From: Rhodococcus sp. KBS0724
GTDB lineage: Bacteria > Actinomycetota > Actinomycetes > Mycobacteriales > Mycobacteriaceae
Direction of reading: 5' to 3'
DNA length: 64,000 bases
NCBI RefSeq assembly: GCF_005938745.2
Contig: NZ_VCBX02000001.1
Coordinates: 2,638,001-2,702,000 of the forward strand
Shown here: positions 46,515-55,032 of the stretch, piece by piece
Numbering within the stretch: the stretch's first letter is position 1
Layout: the number at the start of each line of letters is the position of its first letter
Translations under genes and position numbers: made by a program
The notes under the pieces: generated by a model
What the model was told of the DNA's origin: nothing
Databases searched by the model: none
Seen by the model: the letters and a program-made list of their open reading frames with translations, nothing else

Positions 46515-48975
46515 AAGTGCCCCCTTCACGTGTCACGGTCACGCCGCCGATGGAACCGATCACCTCGGCGAGAAGTTCGCCCGAAAGTGCGTCCATTGCG
46601 CCCCCGTTGGTTATCAGGACGGCAGAGATGCCGCGTGACGGGAGCAGCCAACTGATGCCCAGTGAATCGGCCGCCGCGTCACTGATTTCGAGGCATCCGT
46701 CGATCATGGCCAGATGGTTGGATCGTTGGAGCAGAACCGAGTCACCACTCTGGCCTCGGAGAACTTTGTCGATCGACTCCCTCTGGAACAATGCGTCACG
46801 AGTAGCCGCGGCGCCGGTGGTGATCACAGTGCGCTCGAAACCACTGCGAGTGGTGGTCACAATCCCCAACGAGGCACCGGCAACACCGTATTTCTCGGCG
46901 AGGGTGTCGAGGCGGTACTGCCAGTAGTCGGGGTCGACTGCCATCCGTGCAGGGGTCGGCGACAGGTGCCGCTCGATCCAGGCGACCAGACGCCGGCTGT
47001 AGTCCGACCGGTGTGACGGCCGGCCGGTGGAGACAAACGCGTGCGAGGCATCGGGGTAGACGACGAGTTCGGTGTCCACACCCGCGAGGCGCAGACCGGC
47101 GAACCACTGCTCGGCCTGGTTGACCGGGCATCGGACGTCGTTGCCGCCGTGGAGTACCAGCGTCGGTGTGGTTACCTCGGCGACTCGCCCGAGAGGTGAG
47201 ATTTCCCGTATGCGAGGAGAACTGGAGTCGAATTCGACTGTCTGCAGCAGTATTCCCTCGTCGGAGGGACCGGCGGTATTCGCGATGTCGCACACGAGTC
47301 CACCGGCAACCGCGACGGCAAATCGGTCGGTGACGGACGTCAGCGCGCACGTCATGAATCCGCCGTAGCTGTAGCCGGTGAGTGCAAGCTGCTTCGGATC
47401 GGCGATACCCTCGGCGACAAGAGTGCCGACAGGTTCGAGTAGGTCGGCTCGGTCCAGCTCACCCCATCCGTCATGGACGCCGTCGAGGAACGAATTTCCG
47501 TAGCCGTCGCTCCCGCGCGGATTGAGAGTCAGCACTGTGTATCCGAGGCGCACCAAGTCCGCGTGGTACGCATGTGTCAAGGTCAGAGTGCCGGTCCAGG
47601 CATTGTGTGGTCCGCCGTGTACATCGAGTACCAACGGGCCTGCACTTGTGAGGCTCGGGTCACGCAGGATCCAGCCCTGAACGCGGGTTCCGTCACTGAT
47701 GTCGAACCAGCGTTCGGTTGCCACGGGAAATGCGACCGACGATGTCAGCGTCGTGTTCACATCGGTGACCGTGTCGACGGACCGAGTATCGAGGTCCACG
47801 ACAGCAATCTCGCCGAACGATGTTGCCGTTGACAGCGCGACCACAGCATGACCCGCAGTCAGAGCGAAGCCGGAAACAACTGTTTGCCCTCCGGCGAGGA
47901 TCGGCACAACAGTGCCCGTCTCGAAATCGACCTTGTGAAGTTCGGTGGAACCGTAGTTTCGAACGCAGAACACAACGTGGCCGTCAGCAGTGAAATACGG
48001 TGCCCCGCCAGGATATCCGGCAAAGCCAGGCATCACGTTGCGGTCGAGATCCGCAGTAAGGCTGCGATCCGCCACTCGCAGGTCACGGTGGAGTACGAGA
48101 AGCTCGTTGTTGTGGACGATCGGAGAATGCCAGCCGACCGCGACGACGGCACCGCCATCGGGCGTCCATGCGAGGGGGCCGCAGATTCCCCGCGCGTGAC
48201 CGAGCCTGCTCGGAGTGCCGAGACGATCGGCCAGCGAAATGGTCCAGGCCGAGCTGGCCCGAGTGACGTCGGCGTCGTCGTCGATCCTTGCGGTGAAGGC
48301 CAATTCGGTGCCCTCGTGGTTGTACACCGGATTCGATGCGTCCCAGTCGCCGTCGGTGAGCCGGCGAAGTGAACCCTCGACCAGATCGAGTTCGAACAGG
48401 TGCGAACGAACACTGCCCCGGACGCCGGCGCCGGCGCCGTCGACCTTGTAGCGCAGTCGTCGAGTCACCAGCGGGCGAGACGATCCGGTAGCAGTGCGGT
48501 CGACCGGCGCGCTGAAGGCGACCCGTGCGCCGTCGGGGGAGAACACGGGCGCACCGGCGCCGAGCGGAAGCTGCACTGCCGTGGTCAACTGGGTCGCCGC
48601 CCCACCGGCCGCGTCGATCTCCCACAGTTGCGGCGTGCCCGCGGAATCCGGCCGAACGAATATCAACTGCGTCGACTTCGGATGCCAGACCGGAGAGGTG
48701 TCCGATGGGCCTGCCGTGAGCTGCTGTCGGGGTGAAGCCAGCCAGATCGAGCGGTCGTTGGTGTCTTCGACCGGATTCGACTCGGTACGTACATAAGCGA
48801 TGCGGCCCGAAGTGGATACGGCGACATCGCCAGGTGTGATCACCGATGCGTAATCCTCGATCGTCGCCGAGCGGCGCGACTGTGCACGCTGCTCGACGAC
48901 CGGCGATTCGAGGGATATCAGCCTTTTCAGCATTGTCTGTGTTGTTTGCGTTGTCTGTGTTGTCTGCGTTGTCAT
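46492..48975 (-). CDS. S9 prolyl-oligopeptidase-family peptidase with decayed beta-lactamase-like tail
   Basis: The 827-aa protein has a propeller-type N-terminal part and an alpha/beta hydrolase domain with the catalytic Ser in TGYSYGGFMT (about 533), Asp in GGNDVRCPV (about 612) and His in YPDASHAF (about 644), as in acylaminoacyl/dipeptidyl peptidases of family S9. From about residue 677 it continues with sequence like the start of the class C-like hydrolase at 37967 (YRLDTLAEKYGVAGASLGIV, then FQRESIDK with an SxxK motif). It then jumps to the LGxSWLL and C-terminal helix blocks; the YxN and HxG regions are absent. It should cleave imported peptides. It overlaps the ATPase gene upstream (ATGA) and the GNAT gene downstream. 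Confidence 0.85.
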   Translation of the reverse strand: MTTQTTQTTQTTQTMLKRLISLESPVVEQRAQSRRSATIEDYASVITPGDVAVSTSGRIAYVRTESNPVEDTNDRSIWLASPRQQLTAGPSDTSPVWHPKSTQLIFVRPDSAGTPQLWEIDAAGGAATQLTTAVQLPLGAGAPVFSPDGARVAFSAPVDRTATGSSRPLVTRRLRYKVDGAGAGVRGSVRSHLFELDLVEGSLRRLTDGDWDASNPVYNHEGTELAFTARIDDDADVTRASSAWTISLADRLGTPSRLGHARGICGPLAWTPDGGAVVAVGWHSPIVHNNELLVLHRDLRVADRSLTADLDRNVMPGFAGYPGGAPYFTADGHVVFCVRNYGSTELHKVDFETGTVVPILAGGQTVVSGFALTAGHAVVALSTATSFGEIAVVDLDTRSVDTVTDVNTTLTSSVAFPVATERWFDISDGTRVQGWILRDPSLTSAGPLVLDVHGGPHNAWTGTLTLTHAYHADLVRLGYTVLTLNPRGSDGYGNSFLDGVHDGWGELDRADLLEPVGTLVAEGIADPKQLALTGYSYGGFMTCALTSVTDRFAVAVAGGLVCDIANTAGPSDEGILLQTVEFDSSSPRIREISPLGRVAEVTTPTLVLHGGNDVRCPVNQAEQWFAGLRLAGVDTELVVYPDASHAFVSTGRPSHRSDYSRRLVAWIERHLSPTPARMAVDPDYWQYRLDTLAEKYGVAGASLGIVTTTRSGFERTVITTGAAATRDALFQRESIDKVLRGQSGDSVLLQRSNHLAMIDGCLEISDAAADSLGISWLLPSRGISAVLITNGGAMDALSGELLAEVIGSIGGVTVTREGGTCVEKHCD
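48937..48972 (-). repeat. Four 9-bp units encoding Thr-Thr-Gln
   Basis: Directly after the ATG of the S9 peptidase gene, four imperfect 9-bp units (ACA ACR CAR) encode TTQ TTQ TTQ TTQ. Slippage would change the N-terminus in three-residue steps without loss of frame. Confidence 0.9.
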
Positions 48976-49763
48976 CGGAACATCGGCTCTCCGAATTGCG
49001 GAATCGCGGACAACAACTTGGCGGTGTACGCCTCTCGAGGCGAATCGATCACGTCGAGAATCGGCCCGTGTTCGACGATCTCGCCGCCGAGCATGACTGC
49101 GACGTGGTCACAGACGTAGCGGATCACCGCGAGATTGTGACTGACGAAGAGAACCGTCAGACCCAGCTGTTTCTGTAGATCCACCAACAGATTCAGGACT
49201 GCGCCCTGCACGGAAACATCCAGCGCAGAGGTGATCTCGTCGGCGAGCAGCACGGAGGGCGCAGCGGCGAGCGCCCTGGCCAGTGCGACGCGCTGACGCT
49301 GCCCACCGGACAACGAACCCGGGTAGTCGTGGGCCTTCTCCGTCGGGAGTTGGACCGTGGTGAGCAACCGGGCCACCTCGGTGTCCCGCGCCGAACGGCT
49401 GCGCTTGGTCTTGTCGCGGCGTTCGGTGGAGCGCAGCGCCTCGGCCAGGGACTGGCCGATTGTCATGCGGGGGTCCAGGCAGGAGTAGGGATCTTGGAAC
49501 ACCATCTGAATTGTGTGCCGGAGGCGTGCCGTCGCCCCGCGGGCATGTGCAACATCGACGCCGTCGAGGAGTATCTGCCCGGAACTCGGCTCGGCCAGAC
49601 CGACCGTAGCCCGTGCGAGAGTGGACTTTCCGGAACCGGATTCACCCACCAGTCCGACTATCGACCCCGAAGGGATGTCGAGGTTGATGTTCTTGACGGC
49701 GTGGAATCGTGTGTTGCCGTTTCCGAGATGGACGTTGACGTCGCGAAATTCCAGCCTGCTCAT
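48972..49763 (-). CDS. Peptide ABC transporter ATPase (DppF/OppF type)
   Basis: This 263-aa ATPase has Walker A GESGSGKST, Q-loop MVFQDPYSCLDPRM, signature LSGGQRQR and Walker B VLLADEITSALDVSVQG, with the H-loop VSHNLAV. The ending HGPILDVIDSPREAYTAKLLSAIP is typical of oligopeptide ATPases. It pairs with the ATPase half of the fused protein encoded just upstream. ATG 49763 overlaps that gene's stop, and its own stop overlaps the S9 peptidase start. Confidence 0.93.
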   Translation of the reverse strand: MSRLEFRDVNVHLGNGNTRFHAVKNINLDIPSGSIVGLVGESGSGKSTLARATVGLAEPSSGQILLDGVDVAHARGATARLRHTIQMVFQDPYSCLDPRMTIGQSLAEALRSTERRDKTKRSRSARDTEVARLLTTVQLPTEKAHDYPGSLSGGQRQRVALARALAAAPSVLLADEITSALDVSVQGAVLNLLVDLQKQLGLTVLFVSHNLAVIRYVCDHVAVMLGGEIVEHGPILDVIDSPREAYTAKLLSAIPQFGEPMFR

Positions 49764-51664
49764 CGGATCTCCTCTGCGGCGGTAACCAGCTCTTCCAGTT
49801 CGGCGTCCAGGTTGTTCGCCGATGTACCGAGGTTTTCGACCTGCCAGGCCTCGTCGACGGTGGCGAGCGGCTTGTCACGATCGGTGGTCATCGTGGGGAC
49901 GGCGGCGATGAGCGCACGGGTATACGGGTGCTGTGAGCGTCCGGCAACCAGATCGTCCACGGAAATGTCCTCGACGATGTTTCCGGCGAACATGACCAGG
50001 ACGCGCGTGCACATTCCGGTGATGACGGCCATGTCGTGCGAGATGAGAAGGATTGCGGCACCGGTCTCTTCGCGAACGTCGTGCAGCAATCCCAGAACCT
50101 CGCGCTGGACGGTCACGTCGAGTGCGGTGGTGGGTTCGTCCGCGATGATCAGTGCGGGCTTGCCCATCAGACCCATGGCGATCATGGCGCGCTGACGCAT
50201 ACCGCCGGAGAACTCGTGCGGGTACTGCTTCGCCCGGCGGGGAGCGTCAGGGATCTTCACTGCGGTGAGACGGTCGACGGCAGCCTTCTTGGCTTCGGCC
50301 TTGCTCATTCCCTCGTGCAGCCAGCCGATCTCCGCGACCTGGTACCCGACCTTGAGGGACGGGTTCATCGAGGACATGGGGTCCTGGAACACCATGGACA
50401 TCCGAGTTCCGAGTTGGCGGGCGATCTTGCGTGCGGCAGAACCTTCCGGCCGCTGTCCGTCCTTCATCAGGACGGTGCCGTCGAATTCGATCAGACCCGC
50501 GTCGACGACCGTCGGGTGATCGGTCAGCTGCGAGATCGCCATGCAGCTGAGCGACTTTCCGGAACCGGATTCGCCGACGATACCGACGGTTTCACCGCGG
50601 TGGACTGTGAAGCTGATGTTGTCGACAGGTCGACGCCATACGTTGCCCGCAGGAACCGCGACGGACATGTTCCGGACGGTGAGAACAGCGTTGTCGTCCA
50701 CCGGAGCCGACTGTGCTGCACCTTCGGGCGGAGTGGAGGTGAACGCGCTCGTGGCCTTGTTGATCGGGTTCCACTTGGGGAGCTTGCTGCTGATCGGGCT
50801 GCGAACACCCGAGCCGCGGGCGATGGCCTCACCGACCAACGTGAAGGTCAGGCCGGAGAGCACGACGGCAATACCGGGTGCCAGTGCGGTGGCGGGGTTG
50901 ACGAAGATCTTCGACAGACCCTCGTTGAGCATCCGACCCCAGTCGAAGGCCGGCGGCTGGATCCCCAGGCCGAGGAAGGACAGGCCGGCGAAGACGACGA
51001 GTCCGCTGCCGACGGAGATGCTGGCGTTGACGATGAGCGGTTCGCGGATATTGGGGAGGATGTGCCGGAACAGCAAGCCCGGCTTGGTGACTCCGAGGAT
51101 ACGTGCAGCGTCGATGAAGTCGCGGCCGTTCACCGAGGAGGACAGTGCGTAAGTCAGCCGGGCGAACGGTGACGCCATGGCAAGACCGATCGCTATCACG
51201 GCGCTACCGGAGCCCTGTCCGAGCACGACCAGCAGGAAGATGGCGAGGAGCAGTCCGGGAAAGGCGATGGCGAAGTTGAGGAACGCCACGACGAACCGAC
51301 CGATCCAGCGGGGAGCGAGCAGCGGGAGTGTTCCGAGGAACAAGCCCAATGCGACGCCGAGGCCTACGGCGCTCAGTGCCATGAGGACGGACAACCGTGC
51401 CGCGGTCATGGTGCGGGCGAAGACGTCTCGTCCACCGGCATCGGTGCCGAAGATGTGTTCGGAACTCGGGCCCTGGGAGAGCGCCTTGGGGTTGCCGACG
51501 ACAGCGGCGTCGCCCCAGATGATCGGTCCGAAGATCACCAGTGCGATCAGGGCTGTCAGAAAGGTGAGAGCCAGCATTCCCAGGGGTGTACGGAAAGTCT
51601 GGACCAGCCAGTGCCGGCGAGGAGGCGTCGTTGCGGCCGTTTCGACCGTAGGTGAGGTGCTCAC
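49760..51664 (-). CDS. Fused peptide transporter permease (DppC type) and ATPase (DppD type)
   Basis: The 634-aa protein joins two transporter subunits. Residues 1 to about 300 form a permease with about six membrane segments, the HIFGTDAGGRDVFARTM motif and the EAA-type loop DAARILGVTKPGLLFRHILPN. A linker of about 30 residues (SKLPKWNPINKATSAF...) leads to an ATPase with GESGSGKS, FQDPMSSMNPSLKVGYQ, SGGMRQRAMIAMGL and IIADEPTTALDV. It supplies one half of the membrane pore and one of the two ATPase sites for peptide import. GTG 51664 directly follows the preceding stop (TGA GTG), so the genes are coupled. Confidence 0.92.
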   Translation of the reverse strand: MSTSPTVETAATTPPRRHWLVQTFRTPLGMLALTFLTALIALVIFGPIIWGDAAVVGNPKALSQGPSSEHIFGTDAGGRDVFARTMTAARLSVLMALSAVGLGVALGLFLGTLPLLAPRWIGRFVVAFLNFAIAFPGLLLAIFLLVVLGQGSGSAVIAIGLAMASPFARLTYALSSSVNGRDFIDAARILGVTKPGLLFRHILPNIREPLIVNASISVGSGLVVFAGLSFLGLGIQPPAFDWGRMLNEGLSKIFVNPATALAPGIAVVLSGLTFTLVGEAIARGSGVRSPISSKLPKWNPINKATSAFTSTPPEGAAQSAPVDDNAVLTVRNMSVAVPAGNVWRRPVDNISFTVHRGETVGIVGESGSGKSLSCMAISQLTDHPTVVDAGLIEFDGTVLMKDGQRPEGSAARKIARQLGTRMSMVFQDPMSSMNPSLKVGYQVAEIGWLHEGMSKAEAKKAAVDRLTAVKIPDAPRRAKQYPHEFSGGMRQRAMIAMGLMGKPALIIADEPTTALDVTVQREVLGLLHDVREETGAAILLISHDMAVITGMCTRVLVMFAGNIVEDISVDDLVAGRSQHPYTRALIAAVPTMTTDRDKPLATVDEAWQVENLGTSANNLDAELEELVTAAEEIR

Positions 51665-52678
51665 TCAGTTCTCCCGGATGGTGGATCGTGGGTCGATCAG
51701 AGCGAGCACCACGTCGACGATGAAATTGATGAGGAGGACGATGCTGCCGTAGATCACGACCAGTGTCTGGGCCAGTGGATAGTCCTTCTCGGTGATGGCC
51801 TTGACCAAGGCCAAACCCATTCCCGGCCAAGCGAAGATGCTTTCGATGAGAACAGTTCCGGCGATCAGGCCGCCCAACAGGAGACCGGCCAGCGTCAGCG
51901 TGGAGGTCAGGAGATTGGGCATTGCGTGACGGAAGTACATGCGCGCCGCGGACATTCGTTTGGCGCGTGCCGTGCGGATGTAATCCATGTCCAACACGCT
52001 GAGAGCCTCGGCGCGCACGATGCGCGACATGGAGGCAATGGCGCCGATGGACATGGCGGCAACGGGGAGGATGTAGCTTTCCGGTCCGCCCCGTCCGGCG
52101 ACCGGAAGGATCGGGAACGTGACGGCGAACAGGTAGACCAGGGCCGTGCCGAACATGAACTCCGGGATGACGGCGACGGTGCCCGACGTTGCGGTGTAAC
52201 CGATTTCGACTCCGCGGCGACGACCGCCCCGGGTCAATGCCGCGAAGATGAGCCCGATCGGGATACCGATGACCAGCACGGTGACGACCGTGAGGAAGGC
52301 CAGTTCGAGTGTGGCGGGCAACCGGGTCCCGATCACCTCGAGGACCGGAGTCCTCAAGGTGATCGAGTCACCCGGATTGCCACTGAGTAGACCACCGATG
52401 AAACGGAAGTACTGCTGGTAGAGCGGAAGGTCGTAACCGAGTTGCGACCTGGTCGACTCGACAAGCTCGACCGGGGCGTTGAGTCCCAGAGCCAACCGGA
52501 CGGGATCGCCCGGAATCAGCTGGAGCATCAGGAAGGCAGCCGTCACCAGCGCCCAGAGAGAGACCACGAACGTGCCTAGGCGGCGCAGAAGGTATGCAGG
52601 CCAGCTGCCTGACTCGAATAGCTTCTTTCGAGCCGAAGGTGCCGCTTGTGGTGTCGCGGCTTCAATTGTTTGACTCAT
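51665..52678 (-). CDS. Peptide ABC transporter permease (DppB type)
   Basis: This 337-aa membrane protein has the DppB-type start (YLLRRLGTFVVSLWALVTAAFLMLQLIPGDPVRLALG) with the conserved PGDP, and the EAA-type loop YIRTARAKRMSAARMYFRHAMPNLL. About six membrane segments are visible. It forms the pore together with the permease half of the fused protein. ATG 52678 lies 44 bp after the binding-protein stop. Confidence 0.93.
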   Translation of the reverse strand: MSQTIEAATPQAAPSARKKLFESGSWPAYLLRRLGTFVVSLWALVTAAFLMLQLIPGDPVRLALGLNAPVELVESTRSQLGYDLPLYQQYFRFIGGLLSGNPGDSITLRTPVLEVIGTRLPATLELAFLTVVTVLVIGIPIGLIFAALTRGGRRRGVEIGYTATSGTVAVIPEFMFGTALVYLFAVTFPILPVAGRGGPESYILPVAAMSIGAIASMSRIVRAEALSVLDMDYIRTARAKRMSAARMYFRHAMPNLLTSTLTLAGLLLGGLIAGTVLIESIFAWPGMGLALVKAITEKDYPLAQTLVVIYGSIVLLINFIVDVVLALIDPRSTIREN

Positions 52679-52722
52679 GGGCTGTCTTTCCGAGGGGCGG
52701 GATGCTGGGACGGTGAATCGGC

Positions 52723-54327
52723 CTACTGGTAGACGCGCAGTGCGGACCCGATGTAGGTCTTACCGAAGGCGAGTCCGGACTTGGAGAAGTAGGTGTTGTT
52801 GACCGAGTTCGCGAACGGCACGGCGTCGACCGACTTGACGATCTCGGACTCGGCCGCTGCCCAGGCATCACACGCTGCGTCTCCGGTCAGGTTGGTAGCC
52901 TTGGCTGCGCCTGCTTCGTATGCGGCATTGCTGATCTCGGAGAAGTTCTTGCCCGCCGCCGGAACCGGTCCGGTGAAGAAGCTGGCGAACGCGCTGGGCA
53001 AGGTGTTGTTGATCTGAATCCAGCCGATGTCCCAGGCAGAGTTGTCCTTGCCGCTGACCATAACGTCGATGATCTTGTTGGAGTCGCCGCCGGTCACCTC
53101 GACCACTGCGCCGAGGGAATTCCACGCGGTCTGTGCCATCTCGACTGCTGCATTGCGCGAGTCGTCGACGCCGTCGTAGTACATGCGGAGCTTGAGGGCG
53201 GTGCCGTCCTTGCTGCGCTTGCCGTCGGAGCCGGCAGTCCAGCCTGCTGCGTCCAGGGTCGCCTTGGCAGCATCGAGGTCGGACTCCGGAAGGTTGCCTT
53301 CCACCGAGTCGTAGATGCAGGCGCGGGGTTCGAGGGCAACGAAGCTGGTCGCGCGGACGCCCTGTCCGGCGGTGAGAACCTGAGTGATGTCGTCGAGATC
53401 GACAGCCTGAACCAGAGCCTTACGCACGGCGGGGTCGCTGGTTGCGTTACCGGCGATGTGGTTGAAGTACATCTGACCGACCGGAACTGGACGCTCTACG
53501 ACGGTCAGATTGGCGGAGTCGACACGGGCCTTGTCCGGTCCGCTGATCGGTGCTGCGTTGATTTCGCCGTTCAGCAGCTGGTTTGCCGCGGTGCTCACGT
53601 TCGGAATCATCGACGCGATCACCGTTTTGGGGACGCCCGGTGTTTCCGAGGTGGTGTCGTCCGGGCCCCAGGTGTAGCCGTCGCGGCGTTCGAATGTGTA
53701 GTGGTCGTTGGGAACGACCTCGGTGACCTTGAACATGCCGGTGCCGAGTGAAGCCTTGTTCGCGGCGGTCGGATCCTTCAAGGCGGCGTCGCAGACGATG
53801 GGCAGCCGGGAGAGGTTCAGGAGCAGGAACGGGCTGGGCGCCGGGGTGGTCACCGTGACCGTACGGGTCGCGAGGTCGGCCGTGGCCGTTGCTGTCGACG
53901 GCACGGTGGTGCCGCGCATCTGCGAGCTGTTGGCGGGGTCCGCGACGAAGTTGACGTTGTCGGCGACGGTCTGAGCGGTCAGGGTGGACCCGTCCGTACA
54001 GGTCACACCGTCACGAATGGTAAAGGTCGCCGACGTGGGCGTCTCTTCCCACTTTTCTGCGAGCCACGGTCCGACGACACTGGTTTCGGGGTCCTGGAAG
54101 ACCAGGTAGTCGTACGCCAGCTTCGAGATCTCCGCAGTGGCCGTCGAAGCTGCCATGATCGGGTTGAGTGCGCCGGGGTCGGCTTGAAGTCCGAACCGGA
54201 ACGTGCCGTCCGTGACGGGATCGCCACCACCGGAGCCGCCTGCAGTGGTACTCCCGGAGCCACAAGCGGACAACACGAGCGCGAGCCCGGCGACTGCCGC
54301 AAGGGTGGGATAGGACCGGTGTTTCAT
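52723..54327 (-). CDS. Peptide-binding lipoprotein (family 5 extracellular solute-binding protein)
   Basis: The 534-aa protein starts with a signal peptide and lipobox (LVLSACGSG, Cys about residue 22), followed by a Gly/Ser linker. The mature domain has the DppA/OppA pattern, including KLAYDYLVFQDPETSVVGPWLAEKWE near the start and NDHYTFERRDGYTWG. It should capture peptides outside the cell for the transporter encoded downstream. GGAGGC lies directly before ATG 54327. It is first in the seven-gene operon; a large imperfect inverted repeat begins 66 bp upstream. Confidence 0.92.
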   Translation of the reverse strand: MKHRSYPTLAAVAGLALVLSACGSGSTTAGGSGGGDPVTDGTFRFGLQADPGALNPIMAASTATAEISKLAYDYLVFQDPETSVVGPWLAEKWEETPTSATFTIRDGVTCTDGSTLTAQTVADNVNFVADPANSSQMRGTTVPSTATATADLATRTVTVTTPAPSPFLLLNLSRLPIVCDAALKDPTAANKASLGTGMFKVTEVVPNDHYTFERRDGYTWGPDDTTSETPGVPKTVIASMIPNVSTAANQLLNGEINAAPISGPDKARVDSANLTVVERPVPVGQMYFNHIAGNATSDPAVRKALVQAVDLDDITQVLTAGQGVRATSFVALEPRACIYDSVEGNLPESDLDAAKATLDAAGWTAGSDGKRSKDGTALKLRMYYDGVDDSRNAAVEMAQTAWNSLGAVVEVTGGDSNKIIDVMVSGKDNSAWDIGWIQINNTLPSAFASFFTGPVPAAGKNFSEISNAAYEAGAAKATNLTGDAACDAWAAAESEIVKSVDAVPFANSVNNTYFSKSGLAFGKTYIGSALRVYQ

Positions 54328-55032
54328 AGTGCCTCCGTGAACGTGCGTGGGCCCGAGAGAATCGGTTGGACGCGGGTTGACTTACTGACTGCTAAATCTT
54401 CACGACAGGCGTGACTTGTGTCTCGGCCGATTCTCAAGAAAATCAAGCCACTTTTCGTCCAGTCCCACCAAACCCGGCCGATGGTCTGCGGCGGTTGCCT
54501 GGTCGCTGGGGTCACGCATCTACAGGTCTCGAGAGTTATTGCAGAGACGTTGACGGTACTGGAGGACTAGACGATTCAGTACCTCAGGTTGAGTATCCCT
54601 GCACCGCAAACCGATGTGCAGAGGTGAGAATGCTGTTGAGATGTGAAAGTGCATTTCGACAACAATAGAAGGAAAGCCGCCCGCCCCGCGCTGGGGACAG
54701 TTGCCTCGCCAGTATGAGCATATCGCTGGCCTTGATACCACGCGATCCGGATAGGATTGAGCCACAGTCGATTACGGAGCAATGAAGCGTCAACGATCGC
54801 CGTAACCGGCCGTTCGGGTTGACGACGATTCGGGTTTGGTGGCACTCGACAAAAAATGGGTGGATCTTTTTGAGGATCGGCTGAGACACGTGTCACGCCG
54901 GCTGTCAAGATTTGGTAGGCACCGGTCGGTGGCAGACTGATCGGACCGCGTCTTCTGAACAAAGCTTGACGACAACGTTTTACACAATTTCGATCTTTTC
55001 CAAAAGCAGTTCCTCCGATTCGAAGGGCATAC
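54328..55032. other. 705-bp divergent intergenic region, no convincing gene
   Basis: The region lies between the peptide-binding protein gene and a divergent serine hydrolase gene and must hold both promoters. Short open frames exist on both strands but none shows a ribosome binding site with plausible protein sequence. Its main content is a pair of inverted arms (54393-54476 and 54831-54914), about 80 percent identical, with a 354-bp middle in which I see nothing recognisable. Confidence 0.75.
54393..54914. repeat. 522-bp element bounded by 84-bp inverted arms
   Basis: Read inwards to outwards, each arm starts CGGGTTTGGTGG and ends near GTCACGCC...AAGATTT. By eye 67 of 84 positions match with no gaps. 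The right arm contains the perfect palindrome GACACGTGTC; the left has GACACAAGTC. Each arm points towards the flanking gene (66 bp before the binding protein, 118 bp before the hydrolase). It may be a MITE-like remnant or a duplicated control element. No target-site duplication was visible. Confidence 0.7.
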
